Below are positions 7,312 through 14,830 of a stretch of DNA of 23,702 nt, one piece after another. The DNA is from Campylobacterales bacterium. Lineage in GTDB: Bacteria; Campylobacterota_A; Desulfurellia; JAADFJ01. Position 1 is the stretch's first letter. Each line of letters begins with the position of its first letter. The DNA is taken from NCBI GenBank assembly GCA_027080125.1, contig JALWSW010000097.1, positions 1 to 23,702 on the forward strand. The letters are read 5' to 3'. The notes beneath the pieces were generated by a model, which worked only from the letters and a program-made list of their open reading frames with translations, was not told where the DNA came from and searched no databases. The position numbers and the translations under genes are program-made.

Positions 7312-8580
7312 ATGAAATATATAACAGGAAAATCCAAGCCTCTTACCGGAAAAACCAGGGTGGCATCTGATAAATCGATTAGCCACAGAGCGCTTATGTT
7401 AGGGTTGATAAATCTCGGCAAAACCAGCATCAAAGGGCTGCTTGAGGCAGATGATGTAAAAAGAACGATGAAAAACTGCAGGATGCTTGGAGCTGAAATT
7501 TCGCATAACGGTGATTTGACGACTATTGCAAGATCGCGGGTAATTGAGCCAAACAATATCCTTGATTTCGGAAACTCAGGCACCGGAGCAAGGCTTATGG
7601 CAGGAGTTATTGCAGGATATCCGCTGTTTTCAGTCATAACCGGAGACGCCTCGCTTCGCAAAAGACCGATGAGAAGAATAGCTGATCCGCTTTGTGAAAT
7701 GGGCGCAACCATACATCTTCGCAGCAACCGATTTTTACCGGCTGCAATCATAGGCGGCAAACTCAAAGGGATAAATCATAAAAACAGTATCGGCTCGGCT
7801 CAGGTTAAATCGGCTATAATGTTTGCCTCGCTTAACGCCAATGGCACAACAGTGATAGAAGATCCAAAGCGCTCGCGTGATCATACCGAAAGGCTTCTGA
7901 TTCAAAGCGAAGCCAACATAACTGTAACCGGCAACAAAATAGCGCTCGAAAAATCGGTAATCAATCGCAATCTTGAGATTATGGTTCCTGCCGATTTTTC
8001 CTCAGCGGCTTTTATCATTGCCTATGCGTTGCTGAGGAAAGGCTCGGAGATAACGCTTAAAGAGGTAGGTATCAACCCGACAAGAACCGGAATGCTCAAG
8101 ATTTTGGAACTCTTTGGCGCAAAAATCGAGGTAACAAAACGATACGAATTCGGACTTGAGCCAGTAGCAGATCTGTATGTAAGTTATCAAAGGGAAAATA
8201 TGAGAGGGACTGAAATCCCGGAAAGTCTTGTAATCAGTGCAATCGATGAAATTCCTATAATCGCAGCAATAGCTGCCTCAATCGAGGGAAAAACAACAAT
8301 CCGGGGCGCAAAGGAGCTTAGATATAAAGAATCTGACCGCATAAGGCTTATTGTTCAAAATCTCGCATCTTTGGGCGTTAAATGCACCGAATATGACGAT
8401 GGATTTGAGATCGAAGGCACAGATAAGATTCAAAATGCGACAATCCTCACCGACTTTGATCACAGAATCGCCATGAGTTTTATTATTCTCGGCTCGGTAT
8501 TTGAAAATAGGTTGGAAATCGAAGATATCGAATCAATTCAAACCTCATATCCGAATTTTTTCGAAAATCTTATGCTTTAG
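7312..8580 (+). CDS. aroA: 5-enolpyruvylshikimate-3-phosphate synthase
   Basis: AroA (422 residues) joins PEP to shikimate 3-phosphate in the pathway to chorismate and aromatic amino acids. Visible landmarks are SDKSISHRALML with K21 and R26, GNSGTGARL at 88-95, GDASLRKRPMRRIADPL, SAQVKSA, RDHTE, NPTRTGML, IDEIPIIAAIAA with the catalytic aspartate, KESDR and DHRIAMSF. The SAQVK, RDHTE and NPTR elements fit class II enzymes, but G90 is kept where the glyphosate-insensitive CP4 enzyme has alanine, so tolerance cannot be inferred. ATG 7312 is preferred over an in-frame GTG at 7306 because of the AAGGTG site overlapping the lptC stop. The 3' end overlaps lspA tail to tail by 11 bp. Confidence 0.96.
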   Translation: MKYITGKSKPLTGKTRVASDKSISHRALMLGLINLGKTSIKGLLEADDVKRTMKNCRMLGAEISHNGDLTTIARSRVIEPNNILDFGNSGTGARLMAGVIAGYPLFSVITGDASLRKRPMRRIADPLCEMGATIHLRSNRFLPAAIIGGKLKGINHKNSIGSAQVKSAIMFASLNANGTTVIEDPKRSRDHTERLLIQSEANITVTGNKIALEKSVINRNLEIMVPADFSSAAFIIAYALLRKGSEITLKEVGINPTRTGMLKILELFGAKIEVTKRYEFGLEPVADLYVSYQRENMRGTEIPESLVISAIDEIPIIAAIAASIEGKTTIRGAKELRYKESDRIRLIVQNLASLGVKCTEYDDGFEIEGTDKIQNATILTDFDHRIAMSFIILGSVFENRLEIEDIESIQTSYPNFFENLML

Positions 8581-9037
8581 GCTTGCTCAGATATATCTGA
8601 ACAAAAAGAATAATTGCTCCAATCGTAATTGCCGAATCGGCTATATTGAATGCAGGCCAATAGAAACTTTTAAAATGAAAATATAAAAAATCTGTTACCT
8701 TTCCGAGAATTATCCTCTGCCATAGGTTTCCCGCAGCACCGGCAAATATAAGAGAAAGCGCTATATAATAGCGATTAACGTTCTTTCTCATAAACAGTTG
8801 ATAACCGATAATAAGAACAAATAGAGCTGAAACAAAAATAAGCGTATATTTAAGCGCCATTTTCGATAAAAAAAACGACAAGCCGAATGCAGCGGATGAA
8901 TTTTCGATATGAACTATATCAAAAAACCCTTTGATAACCGGTATTGGAGAAGAGATCCCCAATACCAGCTTTTTGGTTACAAAATCAGCCGCAAGAACAA
9001 AAACTATTATTGCAGCGGAAATCGTTTTCTTTTGAAT
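8570..9037 (-). CDS. lspA: lipoprotein signal peptidase II, probable ATT start
   Basis: LspA is the inner-membrane aspartic protease that removes signal peptides from prolipoproteins. Four hydrophobic segments fit its topology. The motif ENSSAAFG and the catalytic aspartates D116 (KVTDFL) and D134 (FNIADSAITIG) are present, 18 residues apart. The conserved first helix with ADFVTKKLV is encoded upstream, but the frame contains no ATG, GTG or TTG between an in-frame stop at 9088-9086 and a TTG at 8962. ATT at 9037 gives a normal 155-residue protein, lies 2 nt after the rplQ stop, and has GAGGT (9051-9047) 9 nt upstream. The TTG at 8962 would delete the first helix and its conserved aspartate. 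The start is inferred; the identity is firm. Confidence 0.85.
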   Translation of the reverse strand: MQKKTISAAIIVFVLAADFVTKKLVLGISSPIPVIKGFFDIVHIENSSAAFGLSFFLSKMALKYTLIFVSALFVLIIGYQLFMRKNVNRYYIALSLIFAGAAGNLWQRIILGKVTDFLYFHFKSFYWPAFNIADSAITIGAIILFVQIYLSKPKA

Positions 9038-9039
9038 AA

Positions 9040-9405
9040 CTAACCGACCTCTATCTCTTTGAAATAGATAAGAGCCATTTGGGCGTTATCACCTGCCCTT
9101 CTGCCGATTCTGACAATATGAGTAAAACCGCTGTCTCTGTCGGCAAAATCGGTTTTTGCCCTTGCAAACAGATCGTTGATAATCTTTTTATCAGGAATTC
9201 TTGCCAATGCTTCCCGTCTTGAAGCAAGATCACCTCTTTTTGAAAGCACGATAATCCTGTCGATAAACTTGGAAAGAGCCTTTGCTCTCGCAACGGTAGT
9301 TTTTATTCTGCCTTCCTTTAAAAGCGCCCTTGCAAGCGATCTCAAAAGAGCTATCCTTGCGGGCAATTTATGACCCAGTTTCTTATTGGATTTTCTATGT
9401 CTCAT
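9040..9405 (-). CDS. rplQ: 50S ribosomal protein L17
   Basis: L17 (121 residues) is a large-subunit protein near the exit-tunnel side of 23S rRNA. The N-terminus MRHRKSNKKLGHKLPARIAL and the segment IKTTVARAKALSKFIDRII are typical, and the length matches the short bacterial form. An AGGAG site lies upstream of ATG 9405, inside the end of rpoA (6-nt gap). In most bacteria rplQ closes the alpha operon; here lspA continues 2 nt after the stop, and the lspA ribosome site lies inside the last rplQ codons. Confidence 0.98.
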   Translation of the reverse strand: MRHRKSNKKLGHKLPARIALLRSLARALLKEGRIKTTVARAKALSKFIDRIIVLSKRGDLASRREALARIPDKKIINDLFARAKTDFADRDSGFTHIVRIGRRAGDNAQMALIYFKEIEVG

Positions 9406-9411
9406 AATATT

Positions 9412-10341
9412 TCACTCCTCGCTTCTCAATGATAATCCAAATTTGGCAAGCGAATCTTTTATTTCACTTAGCGACTTTTTACCAAAATTCTTTTTTGCCA
9501 AAAGATCGCTGTCACTTCTTTCAATAAGTGCCCCAATCGTTGTAATGCCGGCATTTCTCAGGCAGTTCGCAGCCCTTACCGACAATCCCAGTTCATCGAT
9601 CTCTTTTTTCAGAATAATCTCATTTTCCGCTTTTTGATTCCGGTCATCCTCGGATGCCTGCTCTCCAAGTATTATATCAATATGTTGCTTCAATATATTA
9701 AGAGCTCCCTGCAGTGCATCGAAAGGAGTGATTGCACCATTGGTAGTAATATCAACCTCCAGGCGTTCATAATCCAAAAAACCTTTAATCATAGATTTTC
9801 CGGAGCGAAATGTAACGTTTCTTACCGGGGAAAAATTTGAATCTACAGGTATCCAACCCGGCTCCTTATTTGCAATGTCAAGATCGGCTTTTTCATAGCC
9901 TACACCATATTCGACGCTTCCTGATATTTTTAGCCTACCGCCTTCCTCAACAGTCGCTATGTAGCAATCAGGATTTACAACGGTCAGATTTCCGCATTCT
10001 ATATCAGCTGCGGTCACAATCCCTTCTTTTGCATCTATAGAAACAGTTTCTGACTCAAGATCGGTCAACTCTGTTCTAAACACGATTTTTCTCAAATTAA
10101 GTATTATATCAAGCGCATTTTCCCTTACATTATCAACAGGAGAAAACTGAGAATCCACACCTGATATTTTTACCTTTCTGAAGGCATAACCACCTATTGA
10201 GGAGAGCAACACCCTTCTAAGCGCATTGCCGATTGTTACAGAATATCCTCTTTCCAACGGTTCAATAGCAAAGCGTCCGAAATCATCGGCTTCAGCTTGA
10301 ACTTTTTCCACACCGTTAGGCAATACTATTCCTTTAATCAT
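9412..10341 (-). CDS. rpoA: RNA polymerase alpha subunit
   Basis: Alpha (309 residues) dimerises to seed RNA polymerase assembly. The N-terminal domain (about 1-230) includes FAIEPLERGYSVTIGNALRR and DVTTNGAITP-like sequence (VDITTNGAITPFDALQGA). An acidic and polar linker (about 232-248) leads to the C-terminal domain, where LSVRAANCLRNAGI and KNFGKKSLSEIKDSL form the helix-hairpin-helix region that contacts UP-element DNA and activators. The size is slightly below the usual 315-335, through a short linker and tail. ATG 10341 follows rpsD by 13 nt; rplQ is 6 nt downstream. This is the standard alpha-operon position. Confidence 0.98.
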   Translation of the reverse strand: MIKGIVLPNGVEKVQAEADDFGRFAIEPLERGYSVTIGNALRRVLLSSIGGYAFRKVKISGVDSQFSPVDNVRENALDIILNLRKIVFRTELTDLESETVSIDAKEGIVTAADIECGNLTVVNPDCYIATVEEGGRLKISGSVEYGVGYEKADLDIANKEPGWIPVDSNFSPVRNVTFRSGKSMIKGFLDYERLEVDITTNGAITPFDALQGALNILKQHIDIILGEQASEDDRNQKAENEIILKKEIDELGLSVRAANCLRNAGITTIGALIERSDSDLLAKKNFGKKSLSEIKDSLAKFGLSLRSEE

Positions 10342-10354
10342 AATATCTAAACTC

Positions 10355-10978
10355 CTATCTCGAATAGTATTCCACTATCCTTGAAATATCAAAAGCAGGC
10401 GCTATATCGGAAGGATTGTCTATCACAGAGACAGTCCAGTTATCCTGAGATTTAATCCACGCCGGAATACCTCTGTTTTTAATACGTTCGCTTATTTCTT
10501 CTTTTAACTTATCGGTTCTGTATTTATCCACTATAGTAATTTCATCACCGGCTTTAACAAGGATTGACGGAACGCTGACTCTTCTGCCATTCAATTTTAT
10601 TATTCTATGAGATACCATCTGCCGCGCCTGAGGTCTTGAAGCAGCAAAACCCGCTCTATAGACCAGATTATCAAGGCGCCTTTCAAGTATCACAAGCATA
10701 TTTTCACCTGCAATACCTTTTTGTTTCTTTGCTTTTTCCATATAATTTCTAAACGGTTTTTCGCACATCCCATAGATATATTTTGCCTTCTGCTTTTCCA
10801 CAAGACGTTCCTTATAACCGGACTTTCTCGCTCTTGAAAGATTTTTTCCATGCTCTCCGGGTGGATATTTGCGTCTTTCAAAGGCGCACTTCGGAGAATC
10901 GCATCTGTCTCCTTTCAGAAAAAGTTTACTTCCGGTATAACGGCAACGCGAACATTTACTTTCTAAATATACAGCCAT
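10355..10978 (-). CDS. rpsD: 30S ribosomal protein S4, zinc-binding form
   Basis: S4 (207 residues) is a primary 16S rRNA-binding protein that nucleates 30S assembly. The N-terminal cysteines C9, C12, C26 and C31 (CxxC...CxxxxC) mark the zinc-binding C+ form. The S4 RNA-binding domain follows from about residue 97, with RRLDNLVYRAGFAASRPQARQ and HRIIKLNGRRVSVPS. ATG 10978 has an AGGAG site upstream, in the 21-nt gap after rpsK. In E. coli S4 represses the alpha operon through a pseudoknot upstream of rpsM; here rpmJ lies 3 nt before rpsM, so no such leader is possible without overlapping coding sequence. Confidence 0.98.
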   Translation of the reverse strand: MAVYLESKCSRCRYTGSKLFLKGDRCDSPKCAFERRKYPPGEHGKNLSRARKSGYKERLVEKQKAKYIYGMCEKPFRNYMEKAKKQKGIAGENMLVILERRLDNLVYRAGFAASRPQARQMVSHRIIKLNGRRVSVPSILVKAGDEITIVDKYRTDKLKEEISERIKNRGIPAWIKSQDNWTVSVIDNPSDIAPAFDISRIVEYYSR

Positions 10979-10999
10979 CTGATTTATCTCCTTTTTGTG

Positions 11000-11398
11000 T
11001 CATACTCTGCGCCGCTTAGGCGGTCTGCATCCGTTATGCGGAATAGGCGTAACATCCGCAATATCGGTAACTCTCAGTCCGAACGCAGCAAGACCCCTTA
11101 CCGCTGCATCACGTCCAAACCCTGGTCCGCTCACTCTTATCGAAATCTCTTGAACACCAAAAGCCTGCGCTTTTCTTGCCACATCCTCAGCCACCATCTG
11201 GGCGGCAAACGGGGTTCCTTTTCTTGTGCCTTTGAATCCCACAACCCCTGAGCTTGACCAGCATAAAACGGCTCCTGATTTGTCTGTTATGGTAACAATC
11301 GTATTGTTAAAGCTCGATTGAATATATGCCACAGCGCTTAAAACGCTTCTTTTTTTAACCCTTCTTTTTCTGCTGCCTTTTTTAACCTTTTTTGCCAT
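11000..11398 (-). CDS. rpsK: 30S ribosomal protein S11
   Basis: S11 (132 residues) sits on the 30S platform near the E site and the Shine-Dalgarno/anti-Shine-Dalgarno helix. The basic N-terminal tail (KKGSRKRRVKKRS) is followed by the conserved core with SSFNNTIVTITD, GVVGFKGTRKGTPFAAQ, VSGPGFGRDAAVRGL and the terminal TPIPHNGCRPPKRRRV. Length is standard. ATG 11398 begins 3 nt after the rpsM stop, and rpsD follows after 21 nt. Confidence 0.98.
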   Translation of the reverse strand: MAKKVKKGSRKRRVKKRSVLSAVAYIQSSFNNTIVTITDKSGAVLCWSSSGVVGFKGTRKGTPFAAQMVAEDVARKAQAFGVQEISIRVSGPGFGRDAAVRGLAAFGLRVTDIADVTPIPHNGCRPPKRRRV

Positions 11399-11401
11399 AC
11401 A

Positions 11402-11770
11402 CTACCTCTTAGATTTTCCGCCGACGGTTTTTCTCTTTCCCTTTCTAGTCCTGCTGTTGGTTCTGGTTCTTTGACCCCTGACAGGCAGACCGCGCCGATG
11501 TCTTAATCCCCTGTAGCTTCCAAGATTCATAAGGTTTTTTATATTCATAGCGACCGCGCGACGCAGGTCACCCTCAATCTTGTATTCGTGAAGAACCTTG
11601 TTTAACCTGTTGACCTCCTGATCGGTCAGGTTATTGGTTCTTGTATCAGGGTCAACATTTGCCTCTTCCAGCACCTTTTTGCCAAGGGTTGGTCCGATTC
11701 CATATATATATGTAATCGCAACCTCCATCCTTTTGTTTCTTGGGAGATCAACTCCTCCTACGCGAGCCAA
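11402..11770 (-). CDS. rpsM: 30S ribosomal protein S13 (TTG start)
   Basis: S13 (122 residues) is at the 30S head, where its basic C-terminal tail reaches the P-site tRNA and intersubunit bridges. The N-terminus MARVGGVDLPRNKRMEVAITYIYGIG is family-typical in length and content, and the tail (GLRHRRGLPVRGQRTRTNSRTRKGK) is well preserved. That alignment fixes the start at TTG 11770, 3 nt after the rpmJ stop; an AGGGA site sits inside the last rpmJ codons. No nearby ATG would restore the conserved N-terminus. Confidence 0.97.
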   Translation of the reverse strand: MARVGGVDLPRNKRMEVAITYIYGIGPTLGKKVLEEANVDPDTRTNNLTDQEVNRLNKVLHEYKIEGDLRRAVAMNIKNLMNLGSYRGLRHRRGLPVRGQRTRTNSRTRKGKRKTVGGKSKR

Positions 11771-11773
11771 TTT

Positions 11774-11887
11774 TTATCCCTGCCTCTGTTTATGTTTAGG
11801 ATTCTCACATATTACCCTTATAACACCTTTTCTCTTTACAACCCTGCACTTCTTACACATCCTTTTAACCGATGCTCTAACCTTCAT
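11774..11887 (-). CDS. rpmJ: 50S ribosomal protein L36, zinc-binding form
   Basis: This very short gene (37 residues) encodes L36, which binds deep in 23S rRNA near the L7/L12 stalk base. The protein starts MKVRASVKRMCKKC and ends NPKHKQRQG. The zinc-ribbon ligands C11, C14, C27 and H32 are all present, so it is the C+ form. ATG 11887 lies 12 nt after the infA stop with a GGGAG site upstream; the TAA stop is 3 nt ahead of rpsM. The infA-rpmJ-rpsM order is the common bacterial arrangement. It is small enough to be missed by length-filtered gene calling. Confidence 0.97.
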   Translation of the reverse strand: MKVRASVKRMCKKCRVVKRKGVIRVICENPKHKQRQG

Positions 11888-11899
11888 ATCTTCTCCCTT

Positions 11900-12118
11900 C
11901 TATTTATATCTGTAAATTATACGAGCCCTGTCGAGACTGTATGGTGAAATAGCCAATTTAACGGTATCACCCGGTAAAATTTTTATGTAATGCATTCTCA
12001 TCTTTCCTGATACATGCGCAAGTATAACCTTGCCGTTGGGAAGTTTAACCTTAAACATCGCATCAGGTAACCTTTCAACAACCTTTCCATCTATCTCTAT
12101 CGCTTTTTCTTTTGCCAT
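11900..12118 (-). CDS. infA: translation initiation factor IF-1
   Basis: IF-1 (72 residues) is an OB-fold protein that blocks the ribosomal A site during initiation and supports IF-2 and IF-3. The sequence MAKEKAIEIDGKVVERLPDA continues with FKVKLPNGKVILAHVSGKMRMHYIKILPGD and ends with SPYSLDRARIIYRYK, matching the family end to end at its standard length. ATG 12118 is 11 nt after the map stop. It sits between map and rpmJ, the usual order when IF-1 is in the ribosomal cluster. Confidence 0.98.
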   Translation of the reverse strand: MAKEKAIEIDGKVVERLPDAMFKVKLPNGKVILAHVSGKMRMHYIKILPGDTVKLAISPYSLDRARIIYRYK

Positions 12119-12129
12119 AAATTATGTTC

Positions 12130-12882
12130 TCAATTCAGGCGCGTCAGCAGTTTAACACCATCTTTTGTAATTGCAACAGTGTCTTCGAAATGACTTGATC
12201 TCTTGTGATCTTTTGTCACTACAGTCCAACGATTTCTTTTTACATACAAATCCCTTGCCCCCTCATTTATCATTGGTTCAATCGCCAAAACCATTCCGGA
12301 AAGAATTTCAGCACCTTTCGAATCGGTCTTATAATTAGGAACCTGCGGCTCCTCATGAAGCTCTCTTCCTATTCCATGTCCAACATATTCTCTCACAACA
12401 GAAAACCCGTTCGCAACCGCATGATCTTCAACCGCTCTGCCGATATCTGAGATATGGTTTCCCACTCTCGCCTGCTCTATTGCTTTATCAAGACATTCCT
12501 TAGTGACCCTGTTTAGTTTTTTCGCACCTTCATCGACATCACCAACCAGAACCGTTCTCGCCATATCGCTATAGTAGCCATCCTTAAAAAGCCCGAAATC
12601 CAAACTGACCATATCTCCGTTTTTTATAACACATTTTTTAGACGGAATTCCGTGAACAATCTCATCGTTAACTGAAACACAGATAGCCTTGGGAAAACCG
12701 GCATAACCCAAAAACGCAGGATATGCTCCAACATCCTTGCTCCTGGCACGCGCCATCCTGTCTATCTCCAAAGTCGTAATACCTTCCTTAATCTGATCGA
12801 TAAGATAGTCCATCACCATCCCTGTTGTCTGTCCAAGCTCATACATCTTTTCAATTTCATCTTCTGATTTGAGCACTATCAA
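12130..12882 (-). CDS. map: methionine aminopeptidase type I (TTG start)
   Basis: Map (250 residues) removes N-terminal methionine from nascent proteins. The two-metal site is complete: D95, D106, H169, E202 and E233, with H77 and H176 as the active-site histidines. Motifs VNDEIVHGIPS, SLDFGLFKDGYYSDMART, YVGHGIGRELHEEP and AIEPMINEG are visible. There is no zinc-finger extension, so this is a minimal type Ia enzyme. The start is TTG 12882, with AGAGGT just upstream; it aligns with the normal family N-terminus. An ATG at 12885 is in a frame that closes within about ten codons. It lies between adk (10-nt gap) and infA (11-nt gap). Confidence 0.96.
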   Translation of the reverse strand: MIVLKSEDEIEKMYELGQTTGMVMDYLIDQIKEGITTLEIDRMARARSKDVGAYPAFLGYAGFPKAICVSVNDEIVHGIPSKKCVIKNGDMVSLDFGLFKDGYYSDMARTVLVGDVDEGAKKLNRVTKECLDKAIEQARVGNHISDIGRAVEDHAVANGFSVVREYVGHGIGRELHEEPQVPNYKTDSKGAEILSGMVLAIEPMINEGARDLYVKRNRWTVVTKDHKRSSHFEDTVAITKDGVKLLTRLN

Positions 12883-12892
12883 TCATAAACCT

Positions 12893-13534
12893 CTATTTTA
12901 ACCTCTTGATGATGTTCTCAAATATTAAATTTGGCTCGCCGTCTCCGTCAATTTCCATAAGCATATCCGAATTTCTATAGTAATCAATCAAAGCCGCTGT
13001 CTTCCGGTTATATGTCTTTAATCTGTTTCTTACGGTTTCCTCGTTATCATCCTCACGCACAAAAAGAGTGCTTCCGCACTCATCACAAAGCATATCATTT
13101 TTTGGAGGATTAAAATAGATATTATAAACGGTTTTGCATTTCGGGCAACTTCTTCTTCCGGCAATTCGTTTGGTGATTTTCTCCTCGGGAACCATTATAT
13201 TTAAAGCATAATCAATCTTTCTTCCGGTTTCAGCAAGCATATTTTTAAGAGCATCAGCCTGCTCTATGGTTCTGGGAAAGCCGTCGAGAATAAAACCGTT
13301 TCTGCAATCTTCCTCAGCCATTCTGTTTTTCATCATTCCGACAATCACCTCATCAGGCACAAGGGCACCCTCATCCATATACTTTTTAGCCTGTTTTCCA
13401 AGATCTGTGCCGTTTTTTATCTCGGCTCTGAGGATATCTCCGGTTGAAATCTCCGGAATCTGAAACCTCTCCGACAACATTTTGCCTTGCGTGCCTTTTC
13501 CTGCGCCAGGTGCGCCTAAGAGTATCAATATCAT
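12893..13534 (-). CDS. adk: adenylate kinase, zinc-LID type
   Basis: Adk (213 residues) interconverts ATP plus AMP and two ADP. The P-loop GAPGAGKGTQ is at 7-16; the AMP-binding part includes STGDILR and LDGFPRT; the LID domain is the long form with a four-cysteine zinc site C130, C133, C150 and C153. Many Gram-negative Adk proteins replace this site with a hydrogen-bond network, so the zinc form is a useful trait of this lineage. ATG 13534 is 3 nt after the secY stop, and map follows after 10 nt. The secY-adk-map order is standard. Confidence 0.97.
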   Translation of the reverse strand: MILILLGAPGAGKGTQGKMLSERFQIPEISTGDILRAEIKNGTDLGKQAKKYMDEGALVPDEVIVGMMKNRMAEEDCRNGFILDGFPRTIEQADALKNMLAETGRKIDYALNIMVPEEKITKRIAGRRSCPKCKTVYNIYFNPPKNDMLCDECGSTLFVREDDNEETVRNRLKTYNRKTAALIDYYRNSDMLMEIDGDGEPNLIFENIIKRLK

Positions 13535-13537
13535 CTG

Positions 13538-14830
13538 CTATCTCCTTGCTTTTTTTATCATGCTTTTATAATCATGCATAAACAGATGCGACTCAATCTG
13601 CATAATGGTATCAAGAGCAACCTGAACAACAATCAATAGCGATGTACCGCCAAAAAAGAACGGAACATTGAATCGTTGTATAAAAACCCACGGCAGCACA
13701 CAAATAATAGCAAGATAGATACCGCCTGCAAATGTAAGTCTATTGAGTATTGAATCTATATAGTTTGCGGTGCTTTTGCCAGGTCTTATTCCGGCGATAA
13801 AGCCACCGTATTTTTTCAGATTTTCAGCAACATCGGTGGGATTAAATATTATAGCCGTATAAAAATAGGCAAAGAAAAATATCATTATAACATACAAAAC
13901 GGAATAGATTGCTCCTCCCGGATGCAGATAATCGGCAACATTCTGAAAAAATCCGGTGTGTACCATCGTCACAATGGTAGCCGGAAAAAGTAATATTGAA
14001 GATGCAAAAATCGGCGGTATAACCCCTGACACATTGATTTTTATTGGCAAATAGCTTGCCTGACCTCCGTAAAGTCTGTTGCCAACCATGCGCCTTGGAT
14101 ACTGAATCTGAATCCTCCTTTGAGCAAGCTCAACATGACAAACAAAATATATAATTCCTATCATCAGCGCTAAAATTATAACAAGAAAGATTACCGAAAC
14201 CTCACCGGCGCTTATCAAACGGAAAGTGTTGCCTATAGCAGCCGGCATTCTTGCTACAATACCGGCAAATATTATAAGACTTATACCGTTTCCAATGCCT
14301 CGCTCATTAATCTGCTCCCCCATCCACATCAGAAACAATGTTGCGGTTGTCATGGTAAATACGGTAGAAAAAACAAAAGAGATCCCCGGAACAATAACAA
14401 CGGGAGCCCCGCCTGTTCCCCTCATCTGCTCCAACCCAACCGCAATGCCTATCGATTGAAAAACCGCTATTACAACCGTGAGATATCTGGTGTATTCGGT
14501 TATTTTTACCCTTCCCTCTTCGCCTTCTTTTTTAAGCTTTGCAAGCTCGGGAAAAACACCTGCCAAAAGCTCTATGATAATAGCGGCACTAATATAGGGC
14601 ATAATTCCAAGCGACATAACCGAAAGCTGCTTAAGAGCGCCTCCGGTAAACAGATTGAATAATCCCAAAACGGTATTTTGAGAGCTGTTGAAGATATCAC
14701 GGAAAACATTTATATCTATGCCCGGGGTCGGAACATGTATGCCTGCTCTAAACAGAACAAGCATTCCTATCGTAAAAAATATCCTTTTGTTTAGCTCCGG
14801 CAGATTAAGAAACTTATCGTATCCGTTCAT
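13538..14830 (-). CDS. secY: protein translocase subunit SecY
   Basis: SecY (430 residues) is the channel subunit of the SecYEG translocon in the inner membrane. Ten hydrophobic segments can be followed. Landmarks are the plug-side GIDINVFRDIF, GIMPYISAAIIIELL, GERGIGNGIS-like sequence (INERGIGNGISLIIF), the cytoplasmic loop with QRRIQIQYPRR, NVSGVIPPIFASS, FNPTDVAENLKKYGGFIAGIRPG, and the C-terminal loop ending in KSMIKKARR. The ATG shares one base with the rplO stop (TAATG), so translation is coupled. Position between rplO and adk is standard for the spc operon. Confidence 0.98.
   Translation of the reverse strand: MNGYDKFLNLPELNKRIFFTIGMLVLFRAGIHVPTPGIDINVFRDIFNSSQNTVLGLFNLFTGGALKQLSVMSLGIMPYISAAIIIELLAGVFPELAKLKKEGEEGRVKITEYTRYLTVVIAVFQSIGIAVGLEQMRGTGGAPVVIVPGISFVFSTVFTMTTATLFLMWMGEQINERGIGNGISLIIFAGIVARMPAAIGNTFRLISAGEVSVIFLVIILALMIGIIYFVCHVELAQRRIQIQYPRRMVGNRLYGGQASYLPIKINVSGVIPPIFASSILLFPATIVTMVHTGFFQNVADYLHPGGAIYSVLYVIMIFFFAYFYTAIIFNPTDVAENLKKYGGFIAGIRPGKSTANYIDSILNRLTFAGGIYLAIICVLPWVFIQRFNVPFFFGGTSLLIVVQVALDTIMQIESHLFMHDYKSMIKKARR

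Noticed and set aside
7281..7766. Minus-strand open frame of 161 codons over the start of aroA
   Set aside because: Antisense to conserved AroA motifs and the lptC end; no family resemblance.
8587..8600. Perfect 14-bp palindrome TCAGATATATCTGA just after the aroA stop, as a possible terminator
   Set aside because: The stem is short and A/T-rich, no U-tract follows on either strand, and it encodes the LspA C-terminus.
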